Source of the DNA: Lactarius indigo
Taxonomy: Eukaryota > Basidiomycota > Agaricomycetes > Russulales > Russulaceae
Direction: 5' to 3'
Length of the DNA stretch: 64,000 nucleotides
Assembly: GCA_025766275.1 (NCBI GenBank)
Contig: JAFKAC010000018.1
Location: forward strand, 496,001-560,000
Below are positions 39,910-53,342 of the stretch, piece after piece. The notes under the pieces were generated by a model. The model saw only the letters and a program-made list of their open reading frames with translations, ran no database searches and was not told the origin of the DNA. Made by a program: the position numbers and the translations under genes. The number at the start of each line of letters is the position of its first letter. The first letter of the stretch is position 1.

Positions 39910-41554
39910 ATGACCGACTGGAAAAGTCCTGCTGTTGTTACTGCAGAATATAGTGAGTCAGCCTTGCTTCCCACATTTCTAACTATTTACGTTCGCCTTA
40001 CAGTCGCCCTCCTCAAGGTTTACCATGCAGTATGGGGAGTTCTCATGTGAGCGCTGTCGTTCTCGGCCCCCTCTAACTAAAAATACTAAATTTCTTCTCA
40101 TACAAGTTGGGAGTTCGTCGTGAACTTCGGATTCGAATTTTCGGTCTTCACTGGAAAGCGAAAGTTTCGCTCATCATTTTTGGTACGTTGCATGCAGCTC
40201 AAGCAGGAATGCGAGATGATCAACTCAGGCTGGTACAATATAGCTTTATTTGGGGGCCCGGTGGTGCGCTCTTGTCAGCGTCATTACGGTACTCGTGGGA
40301 CTCGACCCAGTCAACCGGGTCAACTGCCAGGTACCTTGGCGCCTCGTCGTGTTGGGCCAGATCGCGAGACTGAAATTCTACACAGGCCGTAGTCGTCTTT
40401 ATCTTCGTGAGATTATAGGCCATTTCCTCGACTACATTCTAATATTGGGGCCATGTACTAGCTTTTTTCATATCTCTCGTTAGCTTGTGCCGAGGCCCTG
40501 GTCGTGCTGCGCATGTAGAAACCTGATTTTCTATCTCCTCTCTACACGTCACTGAAACAACACTCTCAGTGCAGCAATATGGGGGCTGAACAAGATCGTC
40601 ATATCAATCGCTGCCGCTGTGTGGCTCGCCGATGCTGGTGCCCTGATTCGCAGTATGTTCATCTCTTCATTTGGCCTTCCGCATATTTCACACATGTGAC
40701 CCGGGTTTGCGCGATTAGGTACAGTCATTGTTCGTGGAACTTGGAGCGAAATACAGGGCGAAGGCTTTTGCAGAATCACGAATACGGCTGAAACAAGAAC
40801 CAACATTCTTTTCTCGTTCGTCACTGAATTGGTGCTTCTTGCGCTCATGCTCACGGGGCTCTTGCGCTGGGAAAATGCCCGCCAGAAAGGCGGCATCTGG
40901 TGGCTCCTGTATACCCAGGTCAGTATGTTCTCATCTCGGATACCACCGCACGCACCGCGATGATGTTCTAGGCTGACCACGACGACAGGGCTTGGCGTGG
41001 ATGATAATTGTCGCCGCGGCCGAGGCACCCATCGTAGTACGTTTTCCAAAAATGGATATGATCCAGGTGACTGATACGAGCTCGTCAGGTATTCATTCTG
41101 TTGAACCTGAATGGTGTGTAGTGTATTTCTTACAAACGACGGGATCACGTACTCATCAAAAGATTATTTTCGCAGATCCCATGAACCTCGTACGTGATGA
41201 AGGAAATATTGCGAACGATGGACTGACGGACCAGATATCATAGATGTTTCAACTCCCTAAAAGTTGGTGTCTCGTCCCAAGAGAGTCGTGCGAATTCGCT
41301 GATTTTTTTTCCATTCTTCAGCAATAATTATGACCATAGGTGCTTCACGCGTGTACCGTGGACTGTCGGACTATGTCCACAAAGAATCCGACGCACATAT
41401 GAGTAGAGGGTTTCCAGTGAGACAGTCAACAATTGGCACCTTTGTACCCCGGGCAGGTCGAGGTTCGCTCGCAGTGGGGACAAGCGGTACACTGGACGGG
41501 CATATGTTTGAAATGGACTTTCTGGCACCGCCGAGAGACACCAAGAGAAATTGA
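39910..41554 (+). CDS. Seven-helix membrane protein, copy B, altered C terminus
   Basis: The same 12-exon layout as the other copies, and each exon can be read through: MTDWKSPAVV, LKVYHAVWGVLMWEFVV, LYLGARWCALVSVITVLVG, NCQ, ALVVLR, FVTELVLLALMLTGLLRW, GLAWMIIVAAAEAP, DPMNL, MFQLPK, TIGASRVYRGLSDYVH. It shares LKV, the SVITVLVG segment and the CTTACAG acceptor of intron 1 with copy D, which marks the two as a subgroup. A small indel near 41,532 changes the frame at the end: the tail stops at DFLAPPRDTKRN, about 12 residues earlier than in the other copies. The membrane part is intact, so function may be kept. Confidence 0.7.
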
Positions 41555-41570
41555 CGAATGGGTGAGGAAA

Positions 41571-41605
41571 TCGAGTGGCGTGGCCTACGCCACTCGATTT
41601 TCTCA
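41571..41605. repeat. Long perfect inverted repeat just after copy B
   Basis: AAATCGAGTGGCGT and its reverse complement flank a 5-nt loop; the other copies have the sequence once. A second small inverted repeat (CTCACC / GGTGAG) follows. This looks like a template-switch inverted duplication. Confidence 0.75.
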
Positions 41606-44474
41606 CCTGCGTAGGTGAGGCAAAGGCGACCTATCGTTGTACATAATACCCTGAAAATGGGACGTATTCCCTTTCTATCTAGGTTTGTAGGAATCGGAAA
41701 TGCTCTCGACCAATTGGGATAAGTGTGGATGTCAGATGCGTGTAGTGCTTTTGTTCTAATGCATCCTGCACACATACTATACATTTTATGAATTCAAGCT
41801 CATGAGCACGAGCAAGGGGGCCCTTTCTCGTCCCTGAGGTCACGACAAGTTTTGAACTTGGTGGTCCGTTTGCAGTGATTCGCATCACATACCGCCCAAC
41901 CTCGCCCCCAACAACCCGAAGGGGATTTTCCCTTTACCTTATTGTAAGGGACCCTCCCGAGCTACGCACACATGAGTCATCACCTCTGCCCGACAGGAGT
42001 TTCGCGTTAACGGGCCAATTCACTCTCCATTCAATATGTGGATAAATACTGATATGCAAATATGCAGTAGACACGACCTCGTTCCCGCGTCAATATAAGC
42101 CCTCAGTACATCTGTTCATCTGTGTCTGCGCCGTCACCCAGTAAGTCCACCTATTACCTCTGACCGTTGTTCAATGAGTCATGCGAAATCATGTCGGACC
42201 GGCTATATACGGCTAAGAGGAGCCCACTTCCAATGGGACGTCGCAACTGTGGTGGACGGATATGCCGTTGTGTCGTTCTTGGGTGGGTAGCCGTGGGTGC
42301 GTATGAGTTGACAGGCAGAGCAGATTCCGTACAAGAGACTAGACTATTGGGAAGAACGATGCGAGAGTGTGTGTAAGAGGAGCAGGAGCCAACAAAGACC
42401 ACTGGACGGGGCCAGAATTTGAAGGCGGTAGTGCTAAGACCGATTGATAAGGGTCTTGCGAAGAAAGCTCAAGTGTCCTTAATTGACACTGATTAGCGTG
42501 GACCACGCCGAGATGAACGAACGAACGAAACAGTACGACACCAGTGCCAGAGAAAGTGCCAGAGAAGTGATGTATTGTATCTGGGGGAGAAGAAGCCATC
42601 GCCTGGTTCCGGAATGGCAAGTATAAGTAGAATGGGAGAGGAGATGGGGAGAGATGCGGGCCTAGTGAAACGGAACGAAAACAAATATGGGCGAGAAACA
42701 AGGGAGCTGTAAGTGGGGAGTTGAAGATCAGGAAAAAGGAGCACACATGAAACTAGGATCGCGCCCACGGTCTGGGAAAAGAGTGGCAGGTTGATGGCGA
42801 TTGCACGGAGTAGTGCGCTGGGTGAAGCCTACGAAAGGAGCAGAACGAGGACAATGCGAAAAAATGTCGACACGAGACAGATAGCGAGGGTAATGCGGAC
42901 AGGGTCACCTCAGCGATCGAGCCACCGGGTAGCGAGGGTGAGGGACGGGGACGAAAAAATCAAAACGCGAGAGCCTGAGTATGAGCCTGAGGAAGCGATG
43001 GATTAAAGATATGCGCAAGATTGAGACACAGACGGCGAGAATACTTATGATAGGTGTTGATCGAAAAACACCTGGAACCGAAGGCAGGAGAACCTGAGGC
43101 GAGATACTTGTATTCTGAAACAAGCCCCAACGGCGATTGACGGCGAATCGCAGACGTCCCACGCCAGACATCCCCCAACTCGCCGCCTCGAGCCATGCGG
43201 GTCAGCGCAGCACCACATCCAGGTGCGTTTAATCAACTCGGCATCTCCTGTGCTTTCTCGCATACGCTTCCACCAAGCGATATCTATTTGACGAGAACCT
43301 GTGGCAGTACCACCTCTCCCCTTCCCCTTGTGCCATACAAGTCGAGCCGATGGGGACATCGTTCACCGGACGGAGAGGCACCAGACGAAGTGCAGGTGAT
43401 GTGTAGATCTTGCGGGTACTGGAAGGATGGTATGTGAATGGAGGTGGGGGTGCGATGTCAAGATCGTGTCCTTGCTTCGATTCAGCGATGCTTCTAATGC
43501 GGAGGAAATACAGACGCGTACCTGCTGTAATAGAGATATGTGCTGTCCGGAGACGCTATCCCGTCCTCGATGAAGCAAGGGTGGATGACGAATGTCTTCA
43601 GACATGGCATCTTTGGGGTCCACGTGACAACATGTGTCGTGGCAGATAAACCTGGCAGGCGAACTACTGTACACAGAGATTTTTGACGCCCTGTAGGTTG
43701 ACCGAAAATGTAGTGCTTAGTGCAGTCTTATCGGTAGATCAGTGTGTGAGCTTACATGCATTTTCCCCACAATAAGCTGAGGCTCCAACAGGCTACCGCC
43801 GGAAATCGCCGTCCACGGGGACTCCGAGACACTAGGACGGATAAATATAGACGAGAACAAAGAGATCAGGAAGTGATAAGAGTGGCGGTGTGGTGGCGAG
43901 TTGAAGGTAGAGTGCGCACTGGGTGTACGAAAGGAGCAAATAACGAGGACAATGGGAAAAAGTGTCGATACGAGGGGCAGACGGCGAGGGATGATGCTGT
44001 TCGAACAGAGTCACACGTCAGCGCTTCAGCACTTCAGCAATTGAGCCACCTACAGTAACTTAGAAGCAATAGCGGCGGCGATGACATAATCACTACCAAG
44101 CGAGAGAAGAACCTGAGGCAAGGCCCGAGGGAGCGATGGATTAAATATACGCACTAGATGAGATAGAGAGGCGGCGAGAGCGAGCGAGTTAGGAGGGGTG
44201 TAGGAAATATGAGGGCAGAGGGACCTGAGATGAGTATGCTGGCATTTGAAACAAACCTTACCGTAGTAGCGCGGAGAAGATTCAAATACACTCGAGTAGG
44301 TACACTGTACTACCACTGTCATGACCACTGTACCCAACATCATCCCAACTGGCTGCATCGATGCATACGGCATGCGGCACAGCACGAAATAGATACTCTT
44401 TCACGCGAATCGGCCGATTCAGGCTAGAGTATTACCTTTGCCTTGGCTTTGCGATCTCCTAATCTATTTTTCTT

Positions 44475-44850
44475 TTCTTTCCTGTATAAACGCATCCTTT
44501 ATCTACTTTCAAACCAGTCAATCTTAGTGCCATTCTCCCAGGGCTTCAGGGCCTTCCGTAGGTCGTCTGTCCCCTCCTGCGTGTTCCCGGGAGCCTCGAA
44601 CAATCGCGCGCCTTTAGCAACACTGGGGCGACGTGTCCTCAACCCAAGCGGACCTGCATACAAATTTACGCGCCGTGCGGAGGCCTGCACGACCGATAAC
44701 GAGACTTCATACCTCCCTGAACCCAACGCAGCTCGGGTTGTTTGGGGCAGTGTCCCCACGTGCAGACGCAAACCTACTCGTCAACCCAAAAGATGGAACT
44801 TGGAAATAAGCCAGAGATCTCGAATCATTTTTGAGTTCACTCTCTGACCC
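44475..44850 (+). repeat. TATA-bearing module of the tandem unit (copy B)
   Basis: CCTGTATAAACGCATCC followed by sequence homologous to 37,560-37,915 and 58,270-58,650. The open frame here has no shared start with the other copies. Confidence 0.5.
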
Positions 44851-46680
44851 ATGGTTCTGCGTAGACTATGATATCGGCGCAGAGCCTCCTTAGCGTGTAC
44901 TGACCCTAGATATCGTATAGAGTGTAGGACAGTACCTATGCGAGGGCCGTCCTGAACGTCTGAACGTTGAAACCTCCCCTCGTTTCGGGAGTACAAATTG
45001 CTACTTGGCCGCGGAGCATCTTGTCGGATATTGCTAATTGATTGACCAAGTCCAAATGGATGAACTACTCGTTAAGCGGGAATAACGCACATGTTATGTG
45101 TAACAAAGGTTAGTTTGGGATCAGATTTATGAAAATGATATGAGCGATGGAATGAGCAGACTTGGGTCATGGGGGTCCAACACACTGAGCGGATATTTTA
45201 GAAAAAATGTAGGTGGAGGGGACAGGGGAAGGTACGAAGGCGTGTGAGAAAGGGAAAGGAAAATAAGAGCGAAGCTGTGAAGGCGAGGATCGGGGGGAAG
45301 CGAGCAAACGGCCGGTGTTCGGCCGAAACCGAAACCGATCAGGCCTCGATCAGGAGCCGACTGCAGGAAGAGGCCAGGTCTGACAGCGATAACTGGGCCC
45401 ATTGATGGCAGTCCTGCGAATTTTGTGCTAGGGGTATCATTGATCAAACCTGGCCCGCCCTGGAATCAAGGAAGAAGGAGTAGGCGACCCACAGACACAT
45501 TCGGCAAGAAAGTGGCAGTGTGTGCACACGGAGAAACCCGATACCTATGATCAAAACGACATGGAGAAGGGGGAAAGGATTGAGTTGTAAGGGCGAACGA
45601 AATGGAATGCGAGGAGAATGGAACGGGGACGGGGACGGAATGCGAAGGCAGAGTGACTAAATCACACGTAGCGATCGGGAAGACGGAGGGAGTCGCGAGT
45701 GAGGCCTAGTAAGGGCGAAGTCCAAAGTGATTGATTCGTTCGGGGACCAGGACAGCAGGCAAAGACGAAATGAAAATAAAAAGAAACATTCACGAGAATA
45801 AATCGTGAAGTGCGGCGTGGTGATGGCGTGGTGATGGCCATCGACTAGTGGAGTGCGCTGTGTGGGAAAAAAAGATAGATGATAACGATGAGCCAAATAG
45901 AGGTGGATATGGATGGCGCGTATGTGTAGAGTTGGAGAAGTTGATATGAGGCGAATGGACATACAATTCACGAGTGTAAGCACCGTACCCTACGGCGTGG
46001 TATGTTTGAGACGTAGGCCAAGTGCCAGTGCACGGCAAGCAACGAAGAGGGGGCACCAAGCTACCGAGGTTGTGGGATCACGGTATGGAACAAATAAAAT
46101 GTCGAGAGCAATGTCGGATCAATAATCGATTGCCAATTGCCAGGTGGTGGTAGTAGGCCGAGGCCCGAGGGCCTCGGGCCATATCCCGCGGAGTCGCGCC
46201 TCACAGACTTCACAGGCCTCACCAACCGCCTTCAAGATGCCAATCATGTAACCACCCACAGTTTTACTGTAAAGTCACTTCCGAATGTTTTACAAATACT
46301 TACTACAATATCGTCATAGACGGTCAAGTCAGAAATTGCATTACAGCCAGAGAAAGAGACTGAAGCTGGAGTTGGAGGACTCGACCATTGCGTGATTGTT
46401 GGCCCGAACCGTCGCCGAGCGTGTTTGCGACTTGATTTGTGTGTACTTGTTGTAGATCGAATGTCACGGTACGTAATATGCTAGCAATCAAGTGCGCCCT
46501 CCTCCTGGTCTCGATGTCATCATGTGGCGAAGGTGTAGTAAAACGCGGAAGCTGTCGCCGAAACGAAGATCCTCAAGGCGCTGAAATGTGCCACTGGCGA
46601 CTGAATGGAAGCAGAGGCAAGCTCCGAGCGTGTGCACCTTGCTGTGTACTGACATTTCTGTTTTTCAAAGGTTTGCTTCA

Positions 46681-46689
46681 TATATATTG
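46681..46689 (+). promoter_or_regulatory. TATA box of gene copy C
   Basis: TATATATTG, about 85 bp before the ATG. Confidence 0.5.
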
Positions 46690-46767
46690 AAACCACTTCG
46701 TGCATAGACTTTTCTCCAAGCTGTCTGAGCCCTCATATCGCAGCACCGATCCGGTTTCCTCCTTAAC

Positions 46768-48444
46768 ATGACTGACTGGAAACGTCCCGCTGTCATCACT
46801 GCAGAATATTGTGCGTCACTCTCACTTAACCTTCCGACATTTCTAACTATTTACATTTGCAACATAGTCGCCCTCCTCAAGCTTTGCCACGCAGTATTGG
46901 GAGTTCTCCTGTGAGCTCTGTCGTTCTCGACCTCGTCTAACTAAAATTACTAAATTTCTTCTCATACAAGCTGGGAGCTTGTCGTGAACATCGGATTCGA
47001 CTATTCTGTCTTCGCTGGCAAGCGGATGTTCCGCCCATCGTTTTTTGTACGTTGCGTACGCCACGCACAGACAGGAATTCGATATGATTAACTGGTACAT
47101 ACAGCTTTACCTGGGTGCCCGATGGTGCCCTCTGTTCTGCGTCATCACTATACTTGTGGGATTCGATTCAGCAAACCAAATCAACTGTCAGGTATCTTGG
47201 CTTCTCACCCTGTTGAGTCAGACGACAAGACTGAGATTCCACACAGGCCTTTGTCATATTTGTCTTTGTGAGATTATGGGTCGTTTCCTCATCTACATCA
47301 TGATGCTCATAGTTGGGGCCGTGTATCAGTCATTTTCACATCTCTCATCAGCTTCTGCCTCGGCCCTAATCGTGCTGCGCATGTGAGTAAACTTGGTAGA
47401 GACTCAGTTCTCTAACTCCTCTCAGGCTCCGTGCCTCACTGACGAAACACTCTCAGTGCGGCGATATGGGGGCTGAGCAAGATCGTCATATCAATCGCTG
47501 CCGCTGCCTGGCTCGCCAATACTGGTGCCTTGATTCATAGTATGTTCATTTCTTCATCTGGCTTCCGGGTATTTCAAACATGTGACCTGGGATTGTGGGG
47601 TCAGGTATAACCGTTCTTCACGGGACTTGGAGCGGAGGCATTTGCCAAGTCCCAAATTCATCTGAAACCAAAACCAACCTTCTTGTCTCTTTCGTCACTG
47701 ACTTGGTGCTTCTTACACTCATGCTCGTGGGGCTCTTGCGCTGGGAAAGTTCCCGCCAGAAAGGCGGAATCTGGTGGCTCCTGTATACCCAGGTCAGTAT
47801 TTTCTCATCTCGGATATTACAGCATGCACTGCGGTGATCTATTATGACAGGGCTTGGCGTGGATGATACTTTTCACTATGGCCGAAGCACCTATCATCGT
47901 ACGTTTTCCAAAAACGAATATGATACAAGTGACTTATACGAACTCCCCAGGTTTTCATTCTGTTTAACTTGAATGGTGTGTAGTGCATTTCTTCCATACG
48001 ACAAGATCGGGTATTCACCGAAAGAGTATTTTCACAGATCCAATGAACCTCGTACGTCATGAAGAAATTTATTCTGGACGAGGAACTGCCAGTGACAGAC
48101 TCAATATCATAGATGTTCCAACTCCCTACACGTTGGTATCTCGTCACGAGAGAACTATGCGAATTCACTGATTATTTTTCCTTTCTTCAGTAGTCACTAT
48201 GACCATAGGCGCTTCACGTGTGTACCGTGGACTGTCGGACTATGTCCACAAAGAATCCGACGCACATATGAGTAGAGGGTTTCCAGTGAGACAGCCAGCG
48301 ATCGGCAGCTTTGTACCTCGGGCTGGCCAAGGATCCCTGACACTGGGTACAAGCGGTACACTGGACGGACATACGTTCGAAATGGACTTTCTGGCACCGG
48401 CAAGACACCAGGGGAAAATGACGAATGGCAGTCGAGTTGCGTAG
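46768..48444 (+). CDS. Seven-helix membrane protein, copy C (most diverged)
   Basis: ATG in TTAACATGACTG; the 12-exon layout is conserved and all exons are open. It differs most from the others: LKLCHAVLGVLLWELVV, FAGKRMFRPSFF, DSANQINCQ, SFSHLSSASASALIVLR, GLSKIVISIAAAAW, MLVGLLRWESSRQKGG, GLAWMILFTMAEAPII, VFILFNLN. The tail ends KMTNGSRVA, slightly shorter than in copies A, D and E. The intron after LIVLR starts GTGAGT as in copy E (GTAGA in A, B and D). The accumulated amino-acid changes within an open frame suggest selection on the protein or relaxed but recent divergence. Confidence 0.72.
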
Positions 48445-49238
48445 GTGAGACTCAGGCAATCTATCCTTGCACATACTAATAGGGACGCATTCCCTTCCTA
48501 TTTAAGTTTGTGGGATTCGGAAAAGCTCTAGACCTCAATGGGATGGGTGTAGATGCCAGATGCGTGCAGTGTTTTCGTTCTATATTATATTTTATGAATT
48601 CAAGTTTGAGAGCGTGAACAATGAGGCTCTTTCTTGTCCCTGATGGGTCACAACAACGTTCGAGCATCCGACTATATCCCGCACACTACCCTGACCTCCC
48701 CCCGGAAGCTACGCACTGCCCGTTCAGCTTCATGGACAAATCCTTCTACCATCTCGTGTACGACTGCCCACACGGCAGCGGGACTTCTTCTATCCTAGGA
48801 AGTCCAAAACGTGGCTCCTATCAATCTCTTCACCAGTGACTGTGATTTTCCCTACGGCTTCTGCCGTTTCCTTCAAGACACAGGCATCCCATCGAGACCT
48901 GAGAACAGCTGTCATATACTGTTTGATCCGGGCTGAAGACGCTCTCTCCCCGCAAATCCTAGACCCAGCTTTGATGGCGCCCCCGGTAACTATCATCGGT
49001 TTACTCTTACCCCCTCTGTTGCTAGTTTTTTTATTGTGCGATACGCTCCTATCATCCCCTTGGTTCCCGGCCTTCCTCTGGTAATGTGGCCCCTAGTGTC
49101 GGTTTTACATCTTTTCCCGCTACAATTTACTCTACACCTGGTGCACGTAACTCAGATTACGTTACTTCGCTTGTACAATGCTGTAGTGATATTGTACAAC
49201 ACTGTAGAGATAATCTTTCGGATATCGTCGCGATATTA

Positions 49239-49610
49239 TCACACCAGTAACAATTTTATTGAAGTGAGAACCAACAATAACAGTAAACAACCATATGGCA
49301 TCACCAACAACCCACTTCTCCTTACCGCTCGCCCCCAGAACCCCACGCTGTCTTCCCGCTCCTTCGACCACCGCTTATGCTCTGCCTGCCATCCCTCTTT
49401 ATTCCGCGCATCTGCCGCGGAAGCAGCTTCCAAGAGGGTGCGCTGCTCCTCGGCCTTCTGCGCTGCGGCAGCGGCAGCGATGATTGCGACAGTCTCAGCC
49501 TCTTTGCGCTCGAGGTGCGCCTGATCCATCACCTTAATCTGCTGGATCACACCCTTGTTGTGTCCACGGTAGTGGGCACTTGGCCGTGGGGTTGTGTATG
49601 CGATGAACAT
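49239..49610 (-). CDS. Hypothetical tail-anchored protein, Ala/Glu-rich coiled coil
   Basis: From the first in-frame ATG (49,610) the frame has 123 codons; it is open upstream to about 49,815 without an ATG, so a 5' exon may be missing. The middle is a charged, Ala-rich helix (AHLERKEAETVAIIAAAAAA; HKRWSKERED). The end is a single hydrophobic segment (LLVMPYGCLLLLLVLTSIKL), as in tail-anchored membrane proteins. It is found only in unit C, next to the inverted module. The family is not recognised. Confidence 0.35.
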   Translation of the reverse strand: MFIAYTTPRPSAHYRGHNKGVIQQIKVMDQAHLERKEAETVAIIAAAAAAQKAEEQRTLLEAASAADARNKEGWQAEHKRWSKEREDSVGFWGRAVRRSGLLVMPYGCLLLLLVLTSIKLLLV

Positions 49611-49799
49611 GGGCTCCAACTCGACGAGGTCTATCTCGGTCGCGTCATCCTCAGTTGGGGGTAAGTGCCACGGAACGAGAAGGGAGGAAAACTGCACCTT
49701 CAGGAGCTTCAGTATGTGATAGTATTCCACTGGTCCAGGAGCTAAGCACGCAGCGAGGTCAATCAAGGACGATGGTGGAGAGGAAGGCGGCTCACGTCT

Positions 49800-50070
49800 T
49801 GGGTTGCCTCAATGTATGGAGTGCAGGGAGGTGTGAAGCCGCGCTACTGGTTGTGCAGGCCACTGCACGGTGCGTAATTTCGCATAGAGGTTCACTTCTA
49901 TCGGAGATGCATTGCTCTAAAGCTTCTAAGGGCGCGCGATGGTGCGGAACGCTGGAAGATGCAGAGAACGAGGGGAACTGAGTCCTACAGAGCTCTGAAG
50001 CCCTGAAGGAAGGCACGAAGATTGACTGGGATTGAAAGGCGTGAATACAGGGAGCATTTATGGTTGCAAG
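49800..50070 (-). repeat. TATA-bearing module, inverted copy in unit C
   Basis: On the minus strand ACCATAAATGCTCCCTGTAT is followed by CAGTCAATCTTCGTGCC and CATCGCGCGCCCTTAG. These match the plus-strand modules at 37,560, 44,475 and 58,270. It is more diverged than they are from one another. Confidence 0.55.
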
Positions 50071-53000
50071 CAGAGAAACCGATCTATAGGTACAGTAGAG
50101 TCCAGAGAGCAATCAAGCGAGGTTGCAAAACTAGAGGGAATGCAGAACTGAAGTCCAAAATTGGCCAAACCGCGGGAAGTCCGGTCCGCCGGAGCACTAT
50201 AACAAACAAGAGTGGAGACGATATGAGAAACGATGCTACTTGAGGTCGCATGTTGACGAGTTGAATTGCAAGTGCCCTCGGTTGACCTGAAATTCACGCA
50301 AGAAGAAAGGGGGTAACAAGGTGACATGACTCGGCTTGCGACTCAGAGTACTCTCAAATCAGCACTGGGACGAAACAGGCTTGAGGCTTGCAAGGCTTGA
50401 GGGAGCAGTGGGAGGAGTGAGAAGCGAAGAAAGACGAACAAAAAAATCTGAAGTCTGCGTATAAGTATGTTGTTTCACTGCTCATTGGTGCCCTCACACT
50501 GAGCCAACCAGAGTGGACATGGGTGCAAGCATGGGCGGCAGAGCTCCTGACCATGGGCGGTGATTCCATCATAGCCACCATTCTGTAAGTTACGCCGCTA
50601 CATCGGGTAGGTAGCTGCAGTATCGCTGAGTATCTCTGGTATCGCTTATTTACCGCCATAGTCTCGCCCATTCACATGAGAAGTTTTCCCTGATGTATAT
50701 ACTGTGTGCGACACTGGAAAGACTGGGACAGTTCAATCCGAGGCGCCCCCCGATATGAGCAGGGCCAAGCCTTTCTACCGGCCGAAGACATGCAATCTAT
50801 AGCCTGGACATCATATTGGGGATGGTAGGTAATAGAAGAAATCGCTGCTTGGTTGCATAGTGGTAGGTCCCAAATAAGGGCAGAGGCTTATTACACGTAC
50901 AAGTGCTCAAAAGAATTTTTCTGGATCCACGACCAAAAGTTTATTTTCGACAGTTGTTGGTGCGATCGCCCGGAACACCCCCTGAGACCCTGGTCACATT
51001 ACATGCACGATGGAGGCTACATCCACTGGGGCTGACAGCGTTATAGTTTAGGTCTGCAAATGTGTGGATGTGTCGTCCTTGCGTGGGTCACTGCGAATGC
51101 GTATATGTTGGCAGGCGGTGAAGATTCCGTAGAGCAACCCAGATCAGGGGGAAGAAACGATACGAGAGAGATAGGGAAGGGACGGACAAGAGAAGCTGCT
51201 GAAACGATGATTACGGGATGAAGTATCACGAGTGGCACCAGAACTGAGGGCGTGGGGAGCAGGAGAAACAAAGACGGCTGGACGAGGCCAAAATTGAAGG
51301 TGGCAATGCTGCGACTGATTAATAAAAAGTTTTCTCAGGTTTCCTTAAATGGACCTGACTAGCATGGAGCGGATTACGATGATAAACGAATGAGTGAAGC
51401 AGCACAGCAGCAGTGCCAGAGAAATTGCCGTGGTGGATTATATCTGATGGAAGCCAGTGCCTGGTCCCGGAACGGCAAGTATAAATAAGTAGATGAGAGA
51501 TGGGGAGTAGGCACGGGATAAGCAGATGAGAGAAGCGGTGGAGTGCTATCAGAACGTGTACGCTACGAGGAGGACCCAGTGAAACGGAACAGGTAACATA
51601 TAGGCAAGAAGAAATGGACCGGTAAGTGAGAGGTAGGTCAGGGAAAAGAAATACCCATGGACTAGGATCATTGCCCATGCACCAGGAAAATTGTGGCGGT
51701 GTGTTGGCGAATGTGTGGCAGAGCGCACGCTGGGTGTACAAAAGGAGCAGATAACGAGGACAATGCGGAAATGTGTCGACACGTGGGGAAAACGGCGAAG
51801 GAGATGGGAACAGGGTCACGTCAGCAATTGAGCCACCGAGTAGCGAGGGCAGCGGCTGTAATAAAATCATTAGCAAGCGAGAGGAAGAGCCAGAGGCAAG
51901 GTCTGAGGGAGCGATGGGTTAAAACATACACTCTAGATGAGACAGAGAGATGGCGAGAGCGAGCGGGTTAGGAGGTGTCTGGGTCTGACGGCGATGATTG
52001 GGCCCATTAATGACAGCCCTGCGAATGCAGTGCTGGGGGTATCATTGATCAAAACTGGCTTACCCTGGGATCGAGGGAGAAGGCGTAGGTGACGTGTAGA
52101 TAGATCCAGCAAGAAAGAGGCGGGTTGCGCACACAGAGAAATGGAATGTGAGGAGAATGGAATGGGAACGGGAATGGAACGCGAAGGCAGGGCGACAAAA
52201 TAAGAGATAGCAAATACATGAGCAAATCGGGAAGACAGAGATCGTCACGAGTGAGACATAGTGAAGGTGAGGGCCAAAGTGAGTGAATCGTTCGGAAACC
52301 AGGGAGAGAGGAAAAGGGGAAAGGGGAACACGCTAGAAAATAAAATAAAATAAAAAGGAACATACACGAGAAAGTTGTGGCTTCGGCGCCCGATCGAAGT
52401 GCGACGAGACGATAGCGTGGCGATAGCGACCGCCTGGTTGAGTGGGTCATGTGGATAAAAATAGATGATGATGGCCCGAATAAAGGAGGACATCAAAGGG
52501 GCATATGTGCAGGATGGGGAGGGAATGGAAAGTTGCATGGGGTGAATGGACATACAAGTCACGTGGGTACGCACCGTATCCTGCGGCGTGGCATATCTCC
52601 GCAGGTTTGCGCCTCACGATCACAGACCTCACAACTGGCAGGCCTTACCAATCGCCCTGCCGATCATGCGATCAATTACGAATCGACGGACTTCCCACTG
52701 GGGATAAATGCTTGCCGATTGCGAGGTGATGGCAGTGGATCCCCACAGGATTGTGCCTTACAGACCCCACAGACCTTACCAATCACCTTCCCAATCATGT
52801 AATCAATTACCCACAGTATTACTGTAAAGTGATTTCCAAAGTTTTCGCAGAGACTTACTAGTACAATACCGTCATAGATAGTCAAGTCGGCAATTGCATT
52901 ACAACCATAGAAAGGGACTGAGGTTTGAGTTGTAAGACTCATTGACTCATCCATTGCGTGATTCTTGGCCTTGAGCCGCCACCAAGCATCTTTGCGACTT

Positions 53001-53242
53001 GGTTTGATGTACTCTAGTGGGGTTGTACTATAAATCAAATGTCACGGTATGTAAGATATAAGCAATCAGATGCGCCCTTATCCTGATCTTGATGTCATCA
53101 TGTAGCGAAGGTGTGGCAAATTTCGGAAGCTCTTAACAAACACCAAAGGATGGCATTGTCAACTGGATTGGGGGACGGGCTCTGGGCCTGCGCACCTTGC
53201 TCATGCTGTACACTGACATTTCTGTTTTTCATAGGTTTGTTT

Positions 53243-53252
53243 TACATATATT
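53243..53252 (+). promoter_or_regulatory. TATA-like box of gene copy D
   Basis: TACATATATT, about 95 bp before the ATG. Confidence 0.4.
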
Positions 53253-53342
53253 GAAACCACTCCATGAATTGTAGGTGGATCTACTTTTGTCCGCCCTTTC
53301 TGAACCCTCATATCGTCGCGCCGGTCCTGCTTCCCCCTTAAC

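Larger units (their letters stand above)
38511..45430 (+). repeat. Tandem unit B (about 6.9 kb)
   Basis: It begins at the shared anchor GGGGTATCATTGATCAAACC. 38,511-39,810 is a shared non-coding upstream region; then come gene copy B, a 3' flank with a broken copy of the relic frame (41,810-42,000), shared non-coding blocks, and the TATA-bearing module. Nothing else is recognised in 41,900-45,430. Confidence 0.85.
45431..52035 (+). repeat. Tandem unit C (about 6.6 kb), 3' part rearranged
   Basis: It starts at the anchor GGGGTATCATTGATCAAACC and carries gene copy C. From about 48,660 to 50,680 the order differs from the other units: a TATA-bearing module lies inverted at 49,800-50,070, and an Ala/Glu-rich frame occurs only here. 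From about 50,700 (CAATCCGAGGCGCCCC) the sequence resembles unit E. 50,100-50,700 holds no recognisable feature. Confidence 0.8.
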
